DNA of 64,000 nucleotides from Kribbella sandramycini (GTDB taxonomy: Bacteria; Actinomycetota; Actinomycetes; Propionibacteriales; Kribbellaceae). The stretch lies in contig NZ_JABJRC010000001.1 of NCBI RefSeq assembly GCF_013131805.1, positions 930,001 to 994,000 of the forward strand. The letters run 5' to 3'. The position numbers were made by a program, and so were the translations under genes. Positions 45,363-54,300 of the stretch are shown here, in pieces. Under the pieces are notes generated by a model that was not told the DNA's origin, ran no database searches, and saw only the letters and a list, made by a program, of their open reading frames with translations. The stretch's first letter is position 1; every line of letters starts with the position of its first letter.

Positions 45363-46532
45363 TCAGATGGTGTGCGAGCGGAGGTGGATGTTCTGCAGCA
45401 GGCCGATCGCGAGCAGACCGGCGAACATCGAGGAGCCGCCGTAGGAGACGAACGGCAGCGGCAGACCGGTGACCGGCATGATGCCCAGGGTCATCCCGAT
45501 GTTCTCGAAGGCCTGGAACGCGAACCAGCACACGATGCCGGTGGCGACCAGCCGGCCGAACGCATCCCGCGCGTTGATCGCGATCCGCAGCCCGCGGAAC
45601 AGGATCAGCGCGAACAGCGCGATGATCGCGCCGGCCCCGATCAGGCCGAGCTCCTCACCGGCGACGGTGAAGACGAAGTCGGTGTGCTGCTCGGGGACGA
45701 ACGCGTTCTGCGTCTGGCCGCCGTTGAACAGCCCCTGGCCGAAGATGCCGCCGTTACCGATCGCGATCCGGGCCTGGTTCACGTTGTAGCCGCTGCCCTG
45801 CAGATCCTGCTCGGGGCGCGCGAAGTTGGTGAAGCGCTCGATCTGGTAGTCCTTGAGGATCTGCAACTGGATCGCCAGCGTTGCGATCACCACGCCGGCC
45901 GTCACGATGCCGAGCATCCAGCGTTTCGGGACGCCGGAGACCGCGATGATGCCGAACACGATCGCGCCGAGCACCATCACCGTGCCCAGGTCGGGCTGCA
46001 GCAGAACCAGCACCACCGGAATCGCGGCGACCGCGATCGCCTGCGCGATATCGATCGTCCGGGCGCTGTCGTTGCGGTCGGTCTCGCCCTTCTCGGCGAT
46101 CAGCAGCGACATCCCGACGATCACCGCGAGTTTGGCGAACTCACTGGGCTGGATCGACATCCACGGCAGCTGGATCCAGGACCGGGAGCCGTTGATCACC
46201 GAGCCGACCCCGGGCACCAGGACGAGGACCAGCCCGATGATCGAGGCGCCGTACAGCACCGGGGCGAGCAGCCGGACGCGGCGGTGGTCGGTGACCGCCG
46301 CGCCGATCGCGAGCACCAGCCCGATGGCGAAGTTCAGCGCGTGCCGGAGCAGGAAGTAGTGCGGGTTGCCCTCGGTCAGCGACATCCGGTTGTGGGTCGC
46401 GGACCAGATCAGCAGCGCGCCGATCGCGGACAGCGCGACGACGCCGAGGACCAGCACCCAGTCGATGTGCCAGACGGTGGACCGCCGATCCATCCGCGGT
46501 CTGGTCCGGATCGGGGCCAGCTGCGCCATCAC
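45363..46532 (-). CDS. rodA: Rod-shape peptidoglycan glycosyltransferase RodA
   Basis: A 389-residue SEDS-family enzyme with about ten membrane helices that polymerises lipid II with its partner PBP2. Family signatures include NGSRSWIQLP...IQPSEFAKLA, LVLLQPDLGT, and the C-terminal GLPLPFVSYGGSSM. The GTG at 46532 overlaps the mrdA stop (GTGA); an ATG one codon later is an equally good start. It is the last gene of the mre operon here. Confidence 0.96.
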   Translation of the reverse strand: MMAQLAPIRTRPRMDRRSTVWHIDWVLVLGVVALSAIGALLIWSATHNRMSLTEGNPHYFLLRHALNFAIGLVLAIGAAVTDHRRVRLLAPVLYGASIIGLVLVLVPGVGSVINGSRSWIQLPWMSIQPSEFAKLAVIVGMSLLIAEKGETDRNDSARTIDIAQAIAVAAIPVVLVLLQPDLGTVMVLGAIVFGIIAVSGVPKRWMLGIVTAGVVIATLAIQLQILKDYQIERFTNFARPEQDLQGSGYNVNQARIAIGNGGIFGQGLFNGGQTQNAFVPEQHTDFVFTVAGEELGLIGAGAIIALFALILFRGLRIAINARDAFGRLVATGIVCWFAFQAFENIGMTLGIMPVTGLPLPFVSYGGSSMFAGLLAIGLLQNIHLRSHTI

Positions 46533-48586
46533 GGGGTCTTCTTCGGGTCTTTGGCCGGCGGCGGGGTGGACTTGATGTCGTACAAGGTCTCGTAGATCTT
46601 CCGCACGGCCGCGCCGCCGGCGCCCGAACCCGTGCCGGACTGGCTGAGCATCATCACCACGGCGTACCGATCGGTGTACGCCGCCATCCAGGACGTGGTC
46701 TGTTTGCCGTAGACCTCGGCCGTCCCGGTCTTGGACCGGACCGGCACCTTGTCGAGTGGGAAGCCGGTGAACTTCCAGGCCGCGGTGCCGCTGCGGGCGG
46801 TCTCCTTCAGGCCCTTGTCGATGTAGCGCAGGTTGCTCGCCGAGACCGGCAGCTTGGCCTTCACGGTCGGCTTGATCACGTGCGTCTTGCCGTTGGCGCC
46901 CTTCCAGGACTCGACCACACGCGGCTCGTACAAGGTGCCGCCGTTGGCGAGCGCGGAGTAGATCACCGCGAGTTGCAGCGGCGTGATCGTGGTGTCGCCC
47001 TGGCCGATCGAGAAGTTCACCGCGTCACCGGCGCGATAGCGGTAGCCGTCGACGCAGAACTCCCGGGAGAACTGCTTCAGGAACGCGGACGTCCCGGCGG
47101 GCGGGTTGTCGGCGAGTTTGCAGTAGTAGTCCTTCTGGGCGTCGTAGTACTCCTTCTTCCACTTCCGGTCGGCGATCCGGCCGCTCACCTCACCGGGCAG
47201 ATCGATCCCGGTCGGCGTCCCGAGGCCGAATTTCTTCGCCATCTCGACCAGCGGGTCCCGCGCGTCGAGGTCGCCGGAGTTGCCGCCGGCACGCAGCCAG
47301 AGCGCGTAGGCGATCCGGTAGTAGAAGGTGTCGCAGGAGATCGCCAGCGCGCGATCGAACCCGATCATGCCGTAGGAGGCCGACTCGTAGTTCTTGAACC
47401 GGCGGTCGCCGACCTCGAGGAACGAGGAGCAGTCCAGCCGGGTCTTCGGGCTGTACCCGGCGCCGAGCGCGGCCGCGGTGGTGATCGGCTTGAACGTCGA
47501 GCCGGGCGCGAGCTGGCCCTGCAGCGCCCGGGAGACCAGCGGCGTCCCGGACTTCGGCGAGTAGAGCGCGTCGAGCTCGCGCTGGCTGATCCCGCCGACC
47601 CAGACGCCCGGGTCGTAATCGGGATAGCTCGCCATCGCGATCACCCGGCCGGTCTTGGTGTCCATCACGACCGCGGCGCCGGAGTCCGCGACGTAGTTGC
47701 GTTTGGTGATCTTGTCGTACTGCTTGCGGGCGGTGAACAGCGCGCCGCGCAGCTGCGCCTCGACCGCGGCCTGGATCCGCGCGTCGATCGAGCTGACCAC
47801 GGTGGCGCCGGGCGTCGGCGCGGTCTGCTTCTCGACGCCGGTGGTGTAGCCGACGGCATCGACGATGACGTCCTTCACGCCGGGGGCGCCGCGCAGCATC
47901 TGGTCGTACGTGCGCTCGACACCGGCCCGGCCGACCAGATCCGAGCGGTGCGGGACGGAGTCCTGGCCGGATTTGTCCAGCTTCTCGAGCTCTTCGGTGG
48001 TGATCGGCGAGAGGTAGCCGAGGATGTGCGCGGCGTTCACGTTGTAGGGCGCGGGGTAGTTGCGCAGGGTCTGCGAGTCGGCGCCGACGCCGGGGAAGTC
48101 CTCCCGGCGCTCCATCACCTCGATCGCGATCTGCTCGCTGACATCCTTCGCGACCGGGATCGGCTGGTACGGCGTCCCGTTCCAGCAGGCGGGCGGTTTC
48201 GAGGCGCCGGGCTCGCCGCACAGCATCGTGCGCGCCTTGAGCTCCTGCGGCGTCTGGCCGAGCACCTTCGCCAGCCGGGTGATCACCTGGGCCTGCTGCG
48301 CGTCGGGCAGTTTGGCCAGCACCGACCGGTCGACGGTGATCACCAGCGACACCCGATTGCCGACGAGCGTCCGGCCCTTGGCGTCGACGATCACCCCGCG
48401 CGGTGCCGGGACGAGCACCTGCCGGGTGTGGTTCTGCGTGGCCGCCTGGGTGTAGTCGGCGCTGGACATCACCTGCATGAACCAGAGCCGGGCGAACAGC
48501 GTGCAGAACAGCGAGAAGACCAGTACGCCGATCACGAACAACCGCAACCGCGCCTTCAACGGCGTCTCGAAATAGTCGAAGCTCAT
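46529..48586 (-). CDS. mrdA: Penicillin-binding protein 2
   Basis: A 685-residue class-B transpeptidase that crosslinks peptidoglycan in the elongasome. The N-terminus has one membrane anchor (RLFVIGVLVFSLFCTLFARLW). The dimerisation/pedestal region follows (APRGVIVDAKGR). In the transpeptidase domain the active-site Ser363 lies in PGSTFKP, the second motif is SCDTFYY and the third SKTGTAEV. It is coupled to rodA and, through a 27-codon mini-ORF, to mreD. Confidence 0.97.
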   Translation of the reverse strand: MSFDYFETPLKARLRLFVIGVLVFSLFCTLFARLWFMQVMSSADYTQAATQNHTRQVLVPAPRGVIVDAKGRTLVGNRVSLVITVDRSVLAKLPDAQQAQVITRLAKVLGQTPQELKARTMLCGEPGASKPPACWNGTPYQPIPVAKDVSEQIAIEVMERREDFPGVGADSQTLRNYPAPYNVNAAHILGYLSPITTEELEKLDKSGQDSVPHRSDLVGRAGVERTYDQMLRGAPGVKDVIVDAVGYTTGVEKQTAPTPGATVVSSIDARIQAAVEAQLRGALFTARKQYDKITKRNYVADSGAAVVMDTKTGRVIAMASYPDYDPGVWVGGISQRELDALYSPKSGTPLVSRALQGQLAPGSTFKPITTAAALGAGYSPKTRLDCSSFLEVGDRRFKNYESASYGMIGFDRALAISCDTFYYRIAYALWLRAGGNSGDLDARDPLVEMAKKFGLGTPTGIDLPGEVSGRIADRKWKKEYYDAQKDYYCKLADNPPAGTSAFLKQFSREFCVDGYRYRAGDAVNFSIGQGDTTITPLQLAVIYSALANGGTLYEPRVVESWKGANGKTHVIKPTVKAKLPVSASNLRYIDKGLKETARSGTAAWKFTGFPLDKVPVRSKTGTAEVYGKQTTSWMAAYTDRYAVVMMLSQSGTGSGAGGAAVRKIYETLYDIKSTPPPAKDPKKTP

Positions 48587-48666
48587 CCCCGTCCTCGCTT
48601 CGCTGCGGGCGCGGCTGATCTTCGTAAGAAGCTGTACTGATGGATGAACTCGCTCCGCTCGCTCAT
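48583..48666 (-). CDS. 27-residue mini-ORF joining mreD to mrdA
   Basis: ATG at 48666 overlaps the mreD stop as ATGA, and its own TGA overlaps the mrdA ATG as ATGA. The peptide begins MSERSEFIHQ and ends AAKRGRG. The DNA GAGCGAGCGGAGCGAG is the kind of short repetitive element seen dispersed between actinobacterial genes. The ORF could simply keep ribosomes moving from mreD to mrdA; whether a stable peptide is made is unknown. Confidence 0.4.
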   Translation of the reverse strand: MSERSEFIHQYSFLRRSAAPAAKRGRG

Positions 48667-49199
48667 CGTGACACCACCCGCCGCCGCTCCCGGGCCGCGG
48701 TGAAGCGGGACATCACCCACATCACCAGCGGGATGACGACGATCGCGCCGACCACGTCGTACCCGGCGGCGATCCCGACGCGGACGCCGAACTGGCCCCA
48801 GTCGACCGCGGGGTCGTGCAGGAGCGCGCCCGTCCCCGAGTAGATGAGCAGGGAGAGCGCGGAGCCGAAGACCACGGTGAGCGCGACGCCGAGCGGCCCG
48901 ACCGGACCGGCCGAGGTCTCGCGCCGGATCAGCCCGGCCACATACCCGGCGATCGCCAGCGCGAGCGCCCACCGGCCGGCGGTGTGATCGGCAGGCGGGA
49001 CGACGTCGAGCAGCAGGCCGCCGACGAACCCGGAGATCGCACCCCACTCCGGACCGCGGGACAGCGCGAGCGCGATCACCACGATCAGCACCAGGTCACA
49101 CGTGACCCCGGCGACGGCGATCTGGGTCAGCACGGACGTCTGGACGGTGACGGCCACCATCAAGAAGAGGGCCGCCAGCCCGATGCGTAATGCGATCAC
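48663..49199 (-). CDS. mreD: Rod shape-determining protein MreD
   Basis: A 178-residue membrane protein with about five or six helices. The position between mreC and mrdA, the size, and the hydrophobic profile (VTCDLVLIVVIALALSRGPE, AISGFVGGLLLDVVPP) identify it; MreD sequences are weakly conserved. The GTG start lies 3 bases after the mreC stop. It assembles with MreC in the elongasome. Confidence 0.92.
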   Translation of the reverse strand: MIALRIGLAALFLMVAVTVQTSVLTQIAVAGVTCDLVLIVVIALALSRGPEWGAISGFVGGLLLDVVPPADHTAGRWALALAIAGYVAGLIRRETSAGPVGPLGVALTVVFGSALSLLIYSGTGALLHDPAVDWGQFGVRVGIAAGYDVVGAIVVIPLVMWVMSRFTAARERRRVVSR

Positions 49200-49202
49200 G
49201 TG

Positions 49203-50135
49203 TCAACCCGCCTTCCCTGCTGTCGTAGTCGGTTTCAGTTGGCCGCGCGGCGCCCGGGCGGGTGGCCCGGTCACCACGCCGACGGTGTCGATCCGGGTCG
49301 GATCGACGTACGGCTTGATGATCGCGGTGGAGCCGAGCGCGCCGGCCGTCGCCGTCACCGAGGTGACGACCCCGATCGGCACCCCCGGCACGTACGGCGC
49401 GTTGCCGCTCGAACCCCAGGTGACGATCCGGTCCCCCGCGCGGGGGCGCGCCTTGAGATCGACCAGCTTGTAGTCGAGCGTGCCGCCGACCTCACCGCGG
49501 CCGGAGACGAACCCCAGCGCCATCGTGGAGTTCAACCGCCCACCGACCGTCGAGTTACGGTCGCCGATCAGCAACACGGTCGACGTGCCCTGCGTCGTCC
49601 GCACCACCCGGCCGACCAAGCCGCTGCCGTTCAGCACGGTCTGGTCGACGCGGACGCCGTCCGCCGTGCCGGCGTCGATGGTGACCGTGTGACTGAAGCT
49701 CTGCGCGCTGCCCATCCCGATCACCCGCGCCGGCGTCATGGTGAACTTCGGCGCCAGCCGGAGCAGCCGATCCAGCTCGGCGGCCCGGTTCCGCGTGTAG
49801 TCGGTGGTGTTCAGCTGCTGCCGCAGCTGGTCGTTGTCAGTTTTCAGTTTTTCGTTCTCTGCCTGCAACCTATCCAGTTCCGCGAACCGGTCCCGGAGGT
49901 TGTCCACAGGCTGCCGCGCGGAGCTCGCGGTCGACTCCAGCGGGCCGAAGACGGCCGCGGCGCCGGTGCGCAACGGCTCCACCGGTGAGCCGGCCGAGCG
50001 CCGGGCGTCGAGCACGATGAGCGTGAAACAGGCGAGGATGATCAGCACCAGCACGGTCCGGCGGCGGCGGACCTCCCGCGGGACGCCGGCCGCCCGGACC
50101 AGGCCGCGCGCCGGAGTGCCGAGGTCTTTGAGCAT
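49203..50135 (-). CDS. mreC: Rod shape-determining protein MreC
   Basis: A 310-residue protein: one N-terminal membrane helix (TVLVLIILACFTLIVLDA), a coiled coil (FAELDRLQAENEKLKTDNDQ) and the extracytoplasmic double beta-barrel (ARVIGMGSAQSFSHTVTIDA, VRTTQGTSTVLLIGDRNSTV). The ATG at 50135 follows the mreB stop by two bases; a longer frame to 50195 lies inside mreB. It scaffolds PBP2 and RodA outside the membrane. Confidence 0.96.
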   Translation of the reverse strand: MLKDLGTPARGLVRAAGVPREVRRRRTVLVLIILACFTLIVLDARRSAGSPVEPLRTGAAAVFGPLESTASSARQPVDNLRDRFAELDRLQAENEKLKTDNDQLRQQLNTTDYTRNRAAELDRLLRLAPKFTMTPARVIGMGSAQSFSHTVTIDAGTADGVRVDQTVLNGSGLVGRVVRTTQGTSTVLLIGDRNSTVGGRLNSTMALGFVSGRGEVGGTLDYKLVDLKARPRAGDRIVTWGSSGNAPYVPGVPIGVVTSVTATAGALGSTAIIKPYVDPTRIDTVGVVTGPPARAPRGQLKPTTTAGKAG

Positions 50136-50137
50136 GG

Positions 50138-51166
50138 TCAGCGCCGATTGTCGGTGACGAGGATCCGGTTCAGCGTCTCGATGTTGTCGACGCACTTGCC
50201 GGCCCCCAGGACGACGGCGTCCAGCGGATTCTCCGCGACGTGGATCGGGATCCCGGTCTCGTGCCGCAGCCGCTCGTCCATCCCCTTCAGCAGCGCGCCG
50301 CCGCCGGTCAGCACGATGCCGCGGTCGACGATGTCGCCGGCCAGCTCCGGCGGGGTCTTGTCCAGGGTGGCCTTGACCGCGTCGACGATCGCGGTGATCG
50401 GCTCCTCGATCGCCTGCCGGATGTTGGCCGAGGAGACCTTCACCGTCCGCGGCAGGCCGGAGACCATGTCCCGGCCGCGGATCTCGCTGTCCGGCCCGTC
50501 GGTGGTCGGGAAGGCCGACCCGATGGTCATCTTGATCTGCTCCGAGGTGGCCTCGCCGAGCAGCAGCGAGTACTCCTTCTTGCAGTAGTTCACGACCGCC
50601 TTGTCGATGGCGTCGCCGGCCACCCGGATCGACTGGCTGGTGACGATCCCGCCGAACGAGATCACCGCGACCTCCGTGGTCCCGCCGCCGATGTCGACCA
50701 CCATGTTGCCGGTCGCGTCGCGGACCTCGAGGTTGGAGCCGAGGGCGGCCGCCATCGGCTCCTCGATGATGTAGACCTTGCGGGCGCCGGCCATGTACCC
50801 GGCGTCGCGGACGGCGCGCTGCTCGACCGCGGTGATCCCGGACGGCACGCAGACCACGATCCGCGGTTTGGCGAAGTACCGGCGCCGGTGCACCCGCTGG
50901 ATGAAGTACCGCAGCATCTGCTCGGCGGCGTCGAAGTCGGCGATCACGCCGTCCTTGAGCGGCCGGATCGCGGTGATGTTACCGGGCGTCCGGCCGATCA
51001 TCTTCTTCGCCTCGTGACCGAACGCGACGGCTTCGCGGGGCTCGTCGGTCCGGGTCGCGACCACGGACGGTTCGTTCAGGACGACGCCACGCCCTCGTAC
51101 GTAGACGAGGGTGTTGGCCGTTCCGAGGTCGACCGCCATGTCGCGGCCGAGCATGCTGTTCGCCAT
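50138..51166 (-). CDS. mreB: Rod shape-determining actin MreB
   Basis: A 342-residue actin-like ATPase that directs elongation. Phosphate-1 loop MAVDLGTANTLVYV, phosphate-2 loop VVDIGGGTTEVAV and the adenosine motif VLTGGGALLKGMD are all intact. GGAGGG lies 7-8 bases before the ATG. It is the first gene of mreBCD-mrdA-rodA. The presence of mreB indicates lateral wall growth, consistent with mycelial actinobacteria where it acts in sporulation or mycelium. Confidence 0.98.
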   Translation of the reverse strand: MANSMLGRDMAVDLGTANTLVYVRGRGVVLNEPSVVATRTDEPREAVAFGHEAKKMIGRTPGNITAIRPLKDGVIADFDAAEQMLRYFIQRVHRRRYFAKPRIVVCVPSGITAVEQRAVRDAGYMAGARKVYIIEEPMAAALGSNLEVRDATGNMVVDIGGGTTEVAVISFGGIVTSQSIRVAGDAIDKAVVNYCKKEYSLLLGEATSEQIKMTIGSAFPTTDGPDSEIRGRDMVSGLPRTVKVSSANIRQAIEEPITAIVDAVKATLDKTPPELAGDIVDRGIVLTGGGALLKGMDERLRHETGIPIHVAENPLDAVVLGAGKCVDNIETLNRILVTDNRR

Positions 51167-51230
51167 CTCGGGGGCCCTCCACCTGCTCGGGTCCGGGATT
51201 CTCAGGCTAAGCGCGGACCCAGCGCCACCC

Positions 51231-51277
51231 GGGGACCGACACGACCCGTCTGCCCAGCACGCATCGTATCGGTCCCC
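51231..51277 (-). terminator. Inverted repeat between RHS gene and mreB
   Basis: GGGGACCGA at 51231-51239 pairs perfectly with TCGGTCCCC at 51269-51277 across 29 bases. It lies 24 bases past the RHS stop and 64 bases before mreB. It may end the RHS operon or belong to the mreB promoter region; no U run is present. Confidence 0.4.
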
Positions 51278-51301
51278 TCACTCAAACGAGGTCCCGGGTC
51301 A

Positions 51302-54300
51302 CTACTCGAACAGCATCTCGCTGAGCCCGACCAGGTTGTCGGCGACGGTGACCGCCACCTTCGCCGGCCCGCCGAACTGGTCCTCGACCATCTTGCCCAT
51401 CAACTCGCACGGGTTGTCCCAGCAGCTGGCCGCTCGGACTCCGGTGTAGTAGATCTGCGGAGCGAAGACTCCGATCCCGGTCCGCGGCTGCTTTCCGGCC
51501 AGTGGCCCGACGATTGCCAGACCGGTGTCGCGCTTCGCCTCCGCATAGAACATGTTGTCGATCCGGGCCCGCTCCTTGTCGGTGTGCAGCCCGACCGACT
51601 CGTTGTTGCGGTAGCCGAAGTCGTGCCGCTGGCAGGCCGCCTCGAGCTGCAGGTTCGGCACCTGGCTGCAGCCGTCGGAGCCCCAGTCGAACTTGTACCG
51701 CGCCCACTCGGGGTCGTCCTTGTGCGCCCGTGCGTACCGGAACAGCGCCGCTGCCTCCGGGGTGTCCGCAGTGAGCTTCTGGTACATCTTCTTGCGCTGC
51801 TTCGGCGTGGCCAGCGGCAGCTTGCGCGGCTTCTTCTTCCACCAGGTGCACTTGCCCTGACAGGCCTTCGCCTTGGCTACCTTGCGCCGCTCCGCAGCCT
51901 TGCGGTGGTTGGCCCGGGAGTCGGTCCATCGACCGTCGTTACCTTCGAAGAACCGCAGTCCGTCCGGATCGGTGAAGGTGGCCGGGCTGTTGTTGCCGTA
52001 CGCGTAGGCGTTCAGTTGCTGCGGATCGGCCGGGTCGAGGATCGGGTCCACCGACAGGAACTTGCCGAGCGCCGGGTCGTACTCCCGGGCCCCGAGCCGG
52101 GTCAGACCGGTCTCCGGGTTGGTCGCGCCGTCCACGAAGGCCCGGTCTCCCCCGGTCCAGCCGGACGCCGAGCCGCGCGGGACGCCGAACGGGTCGAGCA
52201 GCCGCGTGGTGATGGCCAGCGTGGCCGCGTCCAGCGCCGCCTGCGCGGTGCCGTACCGGTCGTCCACCGTCCAGCTGAACCCGCTGGCCGTCCGGACGCC
52301 AAGCCCGTCGTAGTACCGCGTCCCCTTCAGGACGGTGCCCGTCAGCTTCAGTTCACCCGAGCCGACGAACAACGTGGTCGAGCCGCTGTCGCGCCGGAGC
52401 AGCACCTGCCCGTCGGCGTCGTACACGTAACTGCTGCCACCGGCAGCGGTCACTAGCCCCTCGTCGCTCCAGATGAGCGGCTGCGGCTGGCCATCCGGTC
52501 CAGTCCGGCTGGTGGTGTTGCCGGCTGCGTCGTACTGGTACGACGCCACCGCGGAGCCCGTAGTCACCGACTGCACCGCATGCGGCCGGTCGCTGCCTGG
52601 CTGACCGTAGGCGTACGTGCTGATCTTGTCCGCTGCCCCACCGAGCCCCTTGGTGGTGAGCTTGGTGCGGTTACCGGTCAGGTCGTACGTGTACTCCTGC
52701 CAGTACGGCGCAGGCCCACCGACCCGAGCAGCGTTCGGAGCGGCCGCGCAGTCGTCGGTTGCCGTCCAGGCCGCCGTCGTACGGCGCAGGTGGTCGTAGC
52801 TGAAGCACTGCGTGTCCAGCAGGCTGCCTTGGACCTGGTCACTGATCTTCTTGACGTTTCCGGCCGGGTCGTAGCTGTAGGTCTGGTTCGCGGCCAGTAC
52901 GTCGCCCTGCGCGTCCCGCTGCGTCTTGACCTGGCTGAGCCGACTGGTGCCGGCGTCGTAGAACGTCGTCCGCCACAGCGTCTTGGCCGTAGTCCCCAGC
53001 ACTTGCTGAGCGACCTGCCCCAGCCCGGTGTACTTCGTGTCGTTCACATACGGCTGCGCGCCACTGACCTTGTCCTGCTGACCGGAGGTCTCGTAGGAGT
53101 AGTTCAGGGTCTCCGCGGCCACATCGCCCAGCTTGGGCAGACCGGTCGACCACAGGCTGCCGTCGTCGGCGTAGGTCTGGCTGGTGGTGTAGGTACCCGC
53201 GAGCTTGCCCTCGGACTCCGGAATCACCACCTGCTCCCCCGAGGAGCGACCTGCCTCGTCGTAGCCTGTGATCGACCGGACGAATTCGTGCGTGCCAACG
53301 TATCGGGTCGACGAGGTCAGCTGCCCCTTGGCCAGAGTGTCGTACACGGATTTGGTCAGCAGCGTGGACCCACTGCGCGTCTCCAGCTTGCGACCGAGGT
53401 CGTCGTGGCTGGTCGTCACGGTCTTGCCGCGCGCGTCCGTCGTGCTGAGGAGCTGTCCGGCGTCGTCGTACGTCATGGTCGCGATGCCCTTGTCCGGGTC
53501 GTCGACCTTGGTCTTGCGACCGAGTGCGTCGTACTCGTACTGCCAGACGTTTCCGGCCGCGTCACGCACCGATGTCATGTCACCGCGCTTGTTGTAGCCG
53601 TAAGTGGTCGTATCCGCCGGAGTGCTCGTCGTACGGCCCTGGTACTGCAGGCGGGCCGTCGTCTGACCACGTGCGTCACTGACGGTCGTGGTCAGCGTGC
53701 CGCCAGTCGGCGGCAGCACAGTGACCCGGTCGCCGCCGTACGTCGTGGTCGTGCGCCACTTCTCCACGTTGAACTCGACATGTACCTCAGCTGTCGGACG
53801 CTCAGCGCCGTCGAAGCCGATCACTGTCGTGTTCGGCACCTCACCGTGGGCCGCTGTGGCCAGCGTCGTACCGGGCGCAGTTGTGGTGTCGTAGAACGGT
53901 GACCGCTTGTAGAAGACCAGCCCGCGGCTGTTGGTGAACTCGTCGGTCAGAATGCGGCCGCCGAGTGGGCTTGGTGCCTGCGTCTGGCGCAATCGCAGGA
54001 AGCCGTCGAACAGCTGGTACGACGGGAGCTGGTTGCCGTTCGCCTTCAGCGTGAGCGTCTTCACCCAGGTCGGACCACCGGTCTGCCGGACGCCGTACTC
54101 GAACTGGACGTGCGGTGTCTCCTGGTTCGCGCTGGACCGGCCGGGCTGCCACACCGCAGTCAGCCGACCGAGTGCGTCGTACGTCGCCGAGGTCACCCGG
54201 TTGTTGGCGTCCGTGCTGGACACCGGTTTACCGAGCCGCGGATCGACCGTCTGCTTGGTGACGTGTCCGGCGGCGTTGGTCTTTGTGAACCCAGTAGTCA

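Noticed and set aside
49048..49199. A longer alternative product reading through mreD into the mini-ORF
   Set aside because: It is an alternative frame of mreD; only the last 27 codons, beginning at the ATG in the mreD stop, have supporting context.
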